Positions 1-12,000 of a stretch of DNA of 64,000 nt are shown here, one piece after another; position 1 is the stretch's first letter, and each line of letters opens with the position of its first letter. The notes under the pieces were generated by a model. It was not told where the DNA came from. It searched no databases and saw only the letters and a list, made by a program, of their open reading frames with translations. Origin of the DNA: Anthopleura xanthogrammica. Its lineage: Eukaryota; Cnidaria; Anthozoa; Actiniaria; Actiniidae. Where the stretch lies: positions 6,311,071 to 6,375,070 of the forward strand of contig OZ025209.1 in NCBI GenBank assembly GCA_964019055.1. Direction: 5' to 3'. Made by a program: the position numbers and the translations under genes.

Positions 1-3000
1 TTTAATTTCTTCTCTCAGCCAGATGACTAACGGTTGGCAATCAATAATCGCACGGAGACATTTTGCGTTTTCGAGAGATATTACTTGTAAGAAGTCGTTT
101 GCATGGGAGAAATTTTTGTCGATGCTGTCGAGCCTCTTTTCTTTGAATTCCTTTGAAGTCTAAAGAAAAACCATATCCATCAGCAAAAATATCATCAACC
201 TGCTGCTAACTGTGCTAAGTCTAAGTAAAGTACGAATGTCTGAGTTGGAAGCAGGGCAGCACCTAATGATGAGGGAAGCAAGAGTGGTGTAGTGGTAGCG
301 CACTCGCCTCTCACATCTGGGGACTCCGATGTGGAAACGTTGGGGATGCTCGTCGTACCTCTTAGGGGTTAATTTTCGTTATTTTGTACCTTTTAGGGTG
401 TTCAAATGAAAAACTAATTGAAATGCTGTAAAATTATGTCAAATAGCGTCATTTGGTACCTTTTAGGGGTGAAACTTGTGGTTTTTATAACTACGAGAAA
501 GAGAATTTTGGTACCTCTTAGGGGTCATTTTCACTGAAAATTTCCAACGAGCATCCCCATCCTTCTATATGTGGGAGTTCCCCTCCCCCGGGATGTCCAG
601 AAACAGAAATAACAGATGAAGTATTACTTACTTGACGATGTAGTTCGTCAATAATACGAAAATCCCCCGTTAAATGTAGTGTTTCTTTGAACTGCCAAAC
701 AGTCTCTACAGCTTGCATGCCGCTCTGAAGACTATTGTAAAGCTGTATTTGCGAAACTCGTTCTAAAACTGTTTGATCCAACGTGGTTTTGTCTACATCT
801 ATGACTTCGAACATGATTTTCAGCTCTTTCTCTAAATCTTTGATTTTCTTGAAGTTTTTATCAATGCTCTTAAGATTAACAGAACCATCTTTGGCTTCCT
901 TTGCAAGGTGCTCCAATTTGTCAATGGCCGGCTTCCAGACGTTATTTTGCACTTCCTCCAAAGTGAATCCACCTTCCTTGCCTCTATACGCAATTTTGCA
1001 ATATTTCGACCAAAAGGCGTGAAATATTACGCTCTTTGAAGCAACAACAAGTTCAGAAAGCATAGAGCGGAAACTCGTAGAGAGTTTTCCGAAAAACACC
1101 ACATCTATTTCTCCATCTTGCGCTTGGTCGGTCTGTGGAAGGCGTCTACACAGGTCCACTAGTGTTGTGTCTGAGATGTCGACATTTGCTTTTGTCTCAA
1201 GGGAGCCAAAATCAAAAGAAGCTGAAAATAGAAGGACATGATTATTCTTTCTCTTGTCATATACTTTTTGTTTAATACTTTGGGGGGACGAACAACCGTA
1301 ATTCGCCAATACATCGTAACTATGTGAAACTGTGAAATTCATGTCCTTCACCCCATAAATAAACAAATGAAGATACTCCTAATTTTTTATCATGGGCATC
1401 TAAGTATTTCCCTTGCTCAATAGGCAATGTGCATTAAAACCCACAAAGCACTCTGGGAAACTCATGGGGAGTCCTGCAAAAATAGAATCGAGCGAAATCA
1501 AAGAAAATATCAGAAAAAATTACTGTTATTTTCGTCTGTTGAAATATTGGCTTACATTTCCATAAAAAAAAATTTGAAGGAAAAATTGTCAGATGAACTT
1601 TTAGAGTAGTCAAAAAAGCGTAAGGACTCAGTTTCCCATAATGTTTTGCGCTAGAAATTAGAGCTCATGCACATTGGCTATTAACTTTTAGGGCCGTATC
1701 ATGAATCGTCGAACCGAAACAGCCTATCAGCCACAATTAATAATATATATTTTATTGGCCATAGCCATGTTAGTTTAAAGTTGTTGTAACAACCTACCGT
1801 ATTCTTTTGACGCAGTACAGATATTAATGAATTCTAGTATTTCCTCTCTTAAAGTTTCAAAACTCTGAAGCTCTTCTATTCGTTTAATTAAGCTTTTCTT
1901 GACAGACTTTTCGGCAAGAACTTCTCGTGTACTTTCAATATCTTTTTCAATGCCCTTCAAAGTGGCGCTTAAGCTCAAAAAGGGCTCCTTGAACTTCTTA
2001 AGGAGTACCAAACGCTTGACATCAACAGTCCCTTCTTCGAGTGCATACTGGATAGTAATAAGCTGAGTTGTAACTTGATTGATCAAATCGCTTGCTTCGT
2101 CTGTGATTATATTCTCATGGTCAGATGAGGTTTTAACCTTAGCGTAAAGTTTGAGGAAGCCTTGCCATGGTTTCCATGTGATGAGGATATAGTGGAGAAT
2201 CGTTTGGTCCACGTCTTTTGAAGTTTTGGTCATCGTTTTGCTCCAAGAATGAGTCAATACTAGGGAAAGCAACTGCCCGGCTCTGGACGATTTTTCTTTA
2301 AAGCATTTGACTTGCAATGAGTTGATGCATTTTTCTTCGTCCTTCGTTTTCTAACAGAAAAAAGTTAAAAGCATATTAACAGTAAAACAGGCGAGCTATC
2401 AATCTTTGTTTTGCCTCAGTTATCTTAGGAGTTAAAGTTTTAACGACAGGAACTATGAAAAAAGGATTGAAGAAGAAAAGTAAGAAAGTGAACTAAGATC
2501 AAAATCGTTTGGCAGGTCCGGCTTTTCTTTTTCATTTTCGATTAATAACAAAAAAAGGCCATCACCAAAGGCAAAGAGCAGCAACAACAGTAATATTACA
2601 ACAAGAACGACAACAGTCTTTCAAGTTTGACTTACTTCTGCTATCCTCTTTGCAACCACAAACGCCTGGGTTTTAACAGAGTCCATCAAATCACCGTGTA
2701 ATTGATTTGCATCTACTTCACAAAATAGATCAATGGTGTCTTTGTTACTCAACTGTAAAAAAAAAAAATTGGTCATTTAATAGTAATTTTAACTGAAGTA
2801 GACAGAATTCTTAGTACCTCCTGATCAGGGGAGGGGATCTTGTAAACTAACATTTGCTGTGTAACGACATGACATGACATGACATGACATGGCACTAAGA
2901 TGGCATGGCACTAAGATGGCATAGCATGGTATGGCATGGCATGGCATGGCATGGAATGATATGGCATGACATCACACAGCACAGCACAGCACAGCACAGC

Positions 3001-6000
3001 ACAGCACAGCACAGCACAGCACAGCACAGCACAGCACAGCACAGCACAGCACAGCACAGCACAGCACAGCACAGCACAGCACAGCACAGCACAGCACAGC
3101 ACAGCACAGCACAGCACAGCACAGCACAGCACAGCACAGCACAGCACAGCACAGCACAGCACAGCACAGCACAGCACAGCACAGCACAGCACAGCACAGC
3201 ACAGCACAGCACAGCACCACACAGCACCGTTTACTACATTTCCATAAATAAACTGAAGTCATTTGAATAAAGTTGTTACCTTCTTCGTGTTACGTTCGAA
3301 GAGAGATACGATATTTTCACGCCACGTTCTTGAAAGTTCTTCTTCTGAGAAACTGACCGTAAGCAATTGGTTCCATACCTAAATACAACATGGAACAATG
3401 CATATCATGAATGGTTCATTCACTAAACCTGCCCAGAAGTACGACAAAATAAGGTATACCTTGAGCTGTTTCGTTTGATATTCTTTGTTTGGAGAAAACC
3501 GTGACAACTCTTTTTCGATCCCAGTTCTTACTACATTCCAAATCGCATCAAACATCGCTTTATGTCCCCTCGTTTTCTGATCCAGCTTGTCTATCTCACT
3601 TTCATTAAAAGGCTGTTCAACGCTATTCAGGGCGAATACTGCAAGGTTAAGGACTTCAAGAAACGATTCTTCTTTGATTCCAAATTTCTTTTGGAATTCC
3701 TCTAAAAGAAAACATGTCGACTTGGCACAGAAGATTGAGTTTTGGTCTGGCTCTCTTTGATTGCTACAAAATAGTAAAAAAGGATCAAAATCTATACCAA
3801 TTGAATGGACCCTCAGTTCTCAAAATTATGGAAGGTGCAAGGCATGGAAAAAATCAGACATTTGTTTGATATAATTCGTGGCATTTCTTTTGTATTTCCA
3901 TGTTAGCATCGTATTCAAGATAGCCTTGAGAAGGGTCATTCCATACAGTTATAATGTTATCCCATAGGCCTTTTCTGAGATTGTAAACAAATGGCCTTAC
4001 TGGAAAATAAACTTAAGACAAAAGGTGGTTCAGTATTTATACTTACTTTGAAGCGCATTTTTCCAGTCGTTGGATAAGCTCATTCATAGATGTAGCAAAT
4101 GAACTCTGTGTAACAAAGAACAAAATAAAGCTACGGGCACAAGCCGTACGGTGCAACAATGCGCGCAATGTTGAAGGCAATCGATGTTGCGAGCCATGTC
4201 ATTCGACGCAATTTGTTGCACGCAATGTTGCTGAGGTAGCAAACGATCTTACGAGACAAGTTGCTGGAGAATCGCAAAGTGCAACAGGGGTTGTCTTGCA
4301 TTTTTTTTGTTACGCGTAGGGTTCTGCATGAAGTAGAACTCAGTTCTACTTTTTACAACGGATTGCAGCAACTGGCAACGTCATTGCACAGTGTATCGAC
4401 CCTCCAGCAACTTTTCTCGCAATTTTAAAGCATATTTATCAAGTCGTTGCAAATTGCTAAGATCGAGTTGCAGTGTAATTGCTGAGGAAATTGCATAGTG
4501 CAGCAGGGCCTTTCGGCAACCTGCAACGCTACATTTTCAAGCATTGCGAGTAGAGTTGCTGAGAAAATGCTGAATGTTATGATATATGCTACCATAGATA
4601 GAAGCTGTAGGTCTGCCAAAAAGCTTCAGTATCCTCTCTCGCATCTTACCAATTTTACAGTACTCTTGGCCAGATATTTTCCTTCGCGTAGTTTCAATGA
4701 AAGGGCGTGGCATATCTCGTGTACTGGGAAAATATCGTTGGAAGAAATGTCTTTGAATTCCTCGAAAGGAGTGCAGCATAGAAAGAATCTTCGTAATAAA
4801 GGGTCCAACGAGAACATTGGCAGAACTTGTGGGAGAAACGACTCTACAAACCTGAAACATAACAGTAAACAAGGTTTTAAAAACTGAACTTTAGGTGATG
4901 ATGTTGATGATGTTGATGATGATGATGATGATAATGATGATGGTGATAGGTAGTAGTGGTGATGATGATGATAATGATAATGGTGGTGGTGGTAGTGGTG
5001 ACTATGAGTGACGATGATAATGATGATGGTGATAGGTAGTAGTGGTGATGATGATAATGATGATGGTGATAGGTAGTAGTGGTGATGATGATGATGATGG
5101 TGATAGGTAGTAGTGGTGATGATGATGATGATGGTGATAGGTAGTAGTGGTGGTGATGATGATAATGATGATGGTGATAGGTAGTAGTGGTGATGATGGT
5201 GGTGATGGTGGTAATGATGATAATGGTGGTGGTGGTAGTGGTGACTATGAGTGATGATGATAATGATGATGATAATGGTGATAGGTAGTAGTGGTGATGA
5301 TGGTGGTGATGATGATAATGGTGATGATGATCTATCGTTTTATGGCCCGGAGAGTTGTGGGACGAGTCAGCTTGACTGACCAAAGCATTTTTTTCTATGT
5401 TACTCGACTTTCATGGAACTTTCATGATTTATGCACAAAAATTACACCACTTACTTTTCTGGTTTGAGTTGCGGTAAACCGTCTGAACAACACCAATATT
5501 TAATGGTTCGCGGTTCCTGTGTGACTTCGGGTTCCTCGAAAGGCTTGGAATCTTTACGCAAGAAATGAAGGAGTGGAACTGCTACGATTGTCTCAGCTTT
5601 ATTAGCAGCTTTCAACAAATGCAAAATGGCCTGGGCAAGAGACCTAAACAGGAATTGTTTAAAGACATAAATTGGAAGAGTAGATACACCTAATACACCA
5701 GTTTCACATTCGATGTAAACCGCTGTTTTTGAAGACCACGGACTCATTTGCACAGGCATAGCCTCGTTTATGAGTCAGCTATTCAACGACACCATTAAAA
5801 GTCCGTGGGATTTCAAAACCTTGGTATTGTTCAACTTACACATTCTTTACGTTACAGTTGACTTTAGCAAATCATTAGCAACAACCAACTTTAATGTAAA
5901 GAATGTACAAGTTGAATAATACCAATCCCATGGACTTTTAATGGTGTATTTGAATAGATGACTTATAAACGAGGCTAAGCCTGTGCAAATGAGTCTGTGG

Positions 6001-9000
6001 TCTTCAAAAACAGCGGTTTGCATCGAATGTGAAACTGGAGTATTGCAAGAACGTTGCCACATAAAAAATAGAAGAAAAAAAAAGGGATTAATTATGAATA
6101 TTTTTCGTTATTTTGATTCTAAAGCCCCCTTAAGATCGATGAGAATAACTGTTTAGTAATATACCAACAAGATTATCTCAAAAATATCAGTCTATACCTT
6201 CAAAAAAGTGACAATTATTATTCCTATTTTTTATTTTTATATGACAACCTTCTTGCAATAAGGTGTAAATTCAGTTAACGAATAAAAGAATCAAATTAGT
6301 AAACAAAAAAAATTAAATACGTAATAATGATTGTTTAAAATACAAACATACCCCCACATTTCTTCAGGAAAATGTTTATGGATCTCATCAAAGTCGCATC
6401 CTTGGCCAGCTGTGGTATCATTTGTACCCACTACCAAACAACGAATGATACCTCGGAGCTGAACAGGAGGCAGGCTTAAGTCAAACCTTTTAATAAGAGA
6501 GGTTATCGCGAGGCTTGAAACTAGACGCTCAACACGAACATCCGGCGAAGAACTGAGCTTTTCTTCCTTCATGTTTGCGTTTGAACGGATCTTTGGCCCC
6601 AGGAAGTTAACCAAAACCTGGAGGAAACACAAATGCGATAAAGATTTGATTTCACGTCTTTTGATATCTCGATTTAATTTTGTGCACTTTATGAAAAATA
6701 TTTCCTTTAACTCATCGCCTATGAGGCACAAAATTCATAAACAATCTACGAGGGTTCCGAATGGGTAAAATAGGAATAGGAACTTGCATAGCACTGGGAA
6801 CATGGGATATTTGACAGGAACGGAATAATTTACGCCAGACATAAGGTCATTAAAAATGTGTTCCCAAACTCTGAAAACTATTAAAACAAGAAGTTAGAAA
6901 AGCGACCTGAATCACTTTCTGTAAATGTTGGTTTTCTATCGATTTTGAGTCAGTTATTCCGAGTACGTGGGTAAGTTAAGACTGGGATATGACAAAAAAA
7001 ATGAGACGTCCTTCGGGAACTATTTCTGTTCAGTCCGTATACAGGTCTACGTTTTACACTGTTTATCGATACATTTACATATGCATGCAGAAAGGCGAAT
7101 CTTGCCTTTCAAATTTTCTTTTTTATTACTGAAACTTTATCTAAATGTAAATGATTTAAATGTAAAATAGTATATTTAACTAACGTGTATTATTCAAAGT
7201 TATTACCTTAGAAAAATTAAAACCATGCACTAAGTTGTTCATCACACGAGAACCAATAGAAACATTAACCCGTGAAAGACAATGAAAAACTGCAAGTGTT
7301 TGATCTAAAGCCTCTGTAGCTGTCATTGTGTCACATTCATTACCATCCACAAAACCTTTCCACTTGGGAAGGAAAGTGCAGACTGCAAGTTCTCGATCTT
7401 TTATAGCCGCTTTTCTGCTAGCCATCCATGCACTTTGCAAGGGAAAATAGTTCCATATCCTATCAATCACGCCTTCTCTTCGTTCGGGATAAATGACACC
7501 ATCGTACTGATGCCAAACACCTAGAAAAATAATTAACGCATCGAAGACAACTAAGTACTGCCTCAGCGTGGAACTGTTTTAGGGGACATAGGATAAATGA
7601 TTGAGGAAAAAACTGGTTCGAATTGGAATTAAAGTGCATTGTGGGACTGTTTTAGGGGACATAGGATAAATGACACGTACCATCGTACTGATGCCAAACA
7701 CCTAGAAAAAGAAGTAATGCATCGAAGACAACAACTCTGTATGAAGGAATAAAAAATTGCGCAACAAAAGGGAAGATTTCAGCCCTTTGCACCGAACACA
7801 CCCAAGTAATTAACGCAGTGCATTGTGGGACTGTTTTAGGAGACATATTTCCAAAATGGCGTCTACTTGGTCCACTAAAACTGCTGAAACAGTCCCACAA
7901 TGCACTGCAATACCAACTTTACCCAGTTTTTTTTCTCAACCTCGGAACGGCTAATAGCCTAATTATAGTCAGAGGAAAAGTTGATAAAAATCTTATCATC
8001 AATGTGGAGAGCATTCAGTTGCTTCTGCAAAAAGATTGCCCGGCCGATATAAAAAGGTATATGGATTCAGTAGGACTCTACCAAGTATAACTATATGTTG
8101 AAGAGGATGTCGAAAAGTCGAAAAGGTGTCTTCGAACTTTCATACTTTAGTCATTAAACACATCCAAGATATTGCTTACCAGTCTTAAATTTGTCTACAG
8201 ACAAATCTATTAAGCGATTCGTAAACTCCTTAGTCGAGGTATCAGAAAACTCCGAGTATTCCCACTCAACAGTTCCTTCCGAAGTGCACACCACATACTT
8301 GTATGGAATACGGTTCAACAGAAACCAAATCGGCAGTTGTACACTACCAGAAATCATGACAAACTTCTCCTTGGTTAGTCTGTGAATGATGAAAAAATGG
8401 CACTGAGTAAGCGACAATGATTTTGTGATTTGTATGAAAAAATGAAAAAAGGATTAAAAAAACATTCAAATTTCATAGATACCGTGAAACAACCTCCTAC
8501 CCGAGGTGGTTGATCAAAGTCATGCAGGGCAAGGTAAATTCACAGATCGAGTTGGAATTTAGCTTTTGGGTTATTAACCAGAGGGAGTACAACCAGAGAA
8601 AAACCCTCGAGGTTATGGAGGGAGGATAACCCTCGAGGTTATGGAGGGAGGATAACCCTCGAGGTTATGGAGGGAGGATAACCCTCGAATGAGGGGAGAG
8701 ACCCAACAAGCTCTACTCCATTGTGTTGCTGAGTCCAGGAATCGAACAAGAGACCCCAGAGGTGAGAGGCGAGTACTAGCTGCGTGCATTAAAATGCTTT
8801 GAAAGTTGTTTATCACAAGCGAAAATTGCTGCTAGGAACTTGCCTCAAAAGGAGAAGTCAAACTGTGTTTGAAATTGTAAAGTTTCCCTTGATTAAGGGA
8901 CCCTAACACGGACAAAAAATCCGAGACACAGTTTTTTAGATCGTATTGTCATTTATCATAATCCAAAGTTTCAGTTCGATGCAATGTAATCCGAAAGAGC

Positions 9001-12000
9001 TAGAATGTTTTAAAACGATATTTTGGTCACTCAAAAACTGCGGAGAAAGCCAATAACTTTTTTATTGTCGCGAAACAGAAAATTCCATATTGATTTTTAA
9101 AAACTACGTTTATTTAGCTTTCAGAAAATGTATACTTTTATATAATGATATTGAAAAGGCAGCGAGGAATTTGGCTCGCGCGTAAAGTAATCTCAGAGGC
9201 CTCAAACGTATCCTGATACCTTAAGGAATAAAAAACAGTTTTCCGTGTATTATTTAGCAGTTATTCGCCGAAGGCGAAGTGATTATCGATGAATATTTAC
9301 CGAGCGGCGAGTCTTCGAGCTGCGAGGTAAATATTCATCGATAACCACTGAGCTTGAGGTGAATAATTGTTTTAGTATAAATAAAAAGGTGATTATTTCA
9401 AAAAAGAAAGAAGGAAACAACATTGAAAGTGAAAATATTTTATTTTTTAAAAGCGCGACGGTCACGCTGACAGCCATTTTGTCCGAAAAGGTGATTATCG
9501 GCTGATAATCCGAGATAGAAAACCAATCAGAGCGCGCGATTTTGTATAATCACCTTTGTATTTATACTAACAGCCGATAATCACCTTTTCGGACAAAATG
9601 GCTGTCAGCGTGACCGTCGCGCTTTTAAAAAATAAAATATTTTCACTTTCAATGTTGTTTCCGCTACGCGTCGTGGTTTCCTACGCTTCTCTCGTGTTCT
9701 CTCCACATCCCGCGTGTCTTTATCAGAGTTTAGTATAAATACAAAGGTGATTATACAAAATCGCGCGCTCTGATTGGTTTTCTATCTCGGATTATCAGCC
9801 GATAATCACCTTTTCGGACAAAATGGCTGTCAGCAGTCGTTTCGCGTGACCGTCGCGCTTTTAAAAAATAAAATATTTTCACTTTCAATGTTGTTTCCTT
9901 CTTTCTTTTTTGAAATAATCACCTTTTTATTTATACTAAAACAATTATTCACCTCGGGCTCAGTGATTATCGATGAATATTTACCTCGCAGCTCGAAGAC
10001 TCGCCGCTCGGTAAATATTCATCGATAATCACTTCGCCTTCGGCGAATAACTGCTAAATAATCCGAGATAGAAAACCAATCAGAGCGCGCGATTTTGTAT
10101 AATCACCTTTGTATTTATACTAAACTCTGATAAAGACACGCGGGATGTGGAGAGAACACGAGAGAAGCGTAGGAAACCACGACGCGTAGCGGAGTGGTTT
10201 CCAGCTTCTCAAGTGTTCTCTCCACATCCCAAGTGTCTTTATCAGAGTATAATACACGGAAAACTGTTTTTTATTGCTTTTATAAAATAACTAACTTTTC
10301 GAGAGAGAGAAAAAATGACGTGAGCATGTATTATGCTCTCATAAAACATGGCTTTTTGACCAATCAGAGCGCGCGTAATATCAAAATTATTTTATAAAGG
10401 GCCTTACTTACTCGACAGGGTAAATTTCGGCCAGATTCTTATGCCATGATAAACCGAGTGTTTCGTCACCAGCTCTAAGAAAAACCCGATGCTCTTTGTC
10501 TTTGGGATTAAAATGAAAACTTGGGGACAATAAACCGTGAAATACGATTGTAACTTGGTCCTCGTCTGACTGGACGTCAACAAGCATCTCTGTCCAATAA
10601 CCTTCCATGATAGTCTCTTCGCTGACAGATGTGTGATCGTCGTTGAACTCTTGGCTAAAAGAAATTTGATTTGAAAAAATGAAATTAACAAAACGATCAA
10701 AGAAATATCAAGTTAAGTTCAGTTAAGTATAGTTGGGAAAGAAAATGATGCGCATTTTGAATGTAGTAATGCACGCCGGGACTTTCCACATTTCCCTTAT
10801 AAGTGTCTTGGTTTAATTTAGTTAGTAAATCTAACCCTAGTCTCCTTTGCAGACGTTCTTAGTGTCGGTCTCAAAATCCCTCCCCTGACATTCCGGCATT
10901 CCAACGGCTTAGCCAATCACGGCTCTAGTTTTAAAATCGAGAACTGAAGCGCGCCAGATAAAAAACAAAAGGAGTTTCATTCATTGTTTTGAATGTTAGA
11001 GCAAAGCCGGCGGCTCATTGTTTATTGTATTTTGCGGGAAATCAACAGGATGGCCCGTCATGGGACCTGTCTCCTGATTGGCTTAAATCAAACAGTTGGA
11101 ATGGAATGTCTGACTGCAGTAAGCAGCCGTTAGTGGGCAGGGATTTTGAGACCGACACTAAGAACGGCTGCAAAGGAGACTAATCTAACTCATAAACGCG
11201 ATAAAATAATTATGGTCAAGGAATTAAGGTGTCATCGAGATCAGGCATTTCCCTTAGAGCAGTTTTCGTATGACTATGAAAAACAACACGGACCGCGCCT
11301 TGCTGTGACTGTGTCAGTTCCATGCCGTGTTTGAAAACATTGGACATTCGGTGCCGTGTCCGCGCCGCGCCGTAACCGTGCCGTGCCCGCGCACACTCAT
11401 ACGAAACTGCTCTGTGTATCTTTTCTTGTCACGTGTCCGTTCTTGTATTGTTCCTTAATTATGTATCCGCTGATTAAAGTGTAGCATACCTTCTAGCATT
11501 TTCTTCTCGCCTTTGTTCTGGTTGCGCTTCTTCTAACATTGGTTGCTCAAATCCACAACTGCCTTCAATTTCCTAGTAAAGAAAAAGAGATTAACATATT
11601 ATTAGCGATTCCGGGGTTAAGGAAAATAATGGGTCAAACTGACCTTGCAGTGCATTGTGGGACTGTTTTAGGGGACACATTTCCAAGATGGCAAATTTTT
11701 TTGTACCCCAAACAGTCCCACAATGCACTGCAATGCCAACTCGTCCTAGTGTTTTCCTCAAACTCGGAATGCCCAATAGCTAACGCAAGTAATAACGACT
11801 TCCTTACGGATTTGCATTCACACCTTAGGTACTCTTCTTTCTGCATCGTCTAGTCTCTTTAGAAACCCTGTATTATCATCTGATTCATTTTTATTCTTCG
11901 TTCTTTTTACACCTTCCTAAAAAAAAAGAATTGCCACGCTTTTAAATTAGTTATTTTTTTACGAGTGTCGTTTTTTACGGGTTCTTGAAAGTTGCCATAG

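Noticed and set aside
285..335. Possible tRNA gene
   Set aside because: Only an A-box-like half is present; acceptor stem and B box are missing, so it is a SINE fragment.
2895..3270. Several overlapping long open frames on both strands (AQHST- and CCAVL-type repeats)
   Set aside because: They are translations of the stop-free ACAGC pentamer array, not genes.
4877..5383. 168-residue His/Ser/Thr-rich frame on the minus strand
   Set aside because: Created by the GAT/GGT minisatellite; no splice context or conservation.
9283..10028. Two near-identical frames containing [12 protein letters not shown], on opposite strands
   Set aside because: They are the two mirror copies of a MITE module, so the duplication explains the open frames.
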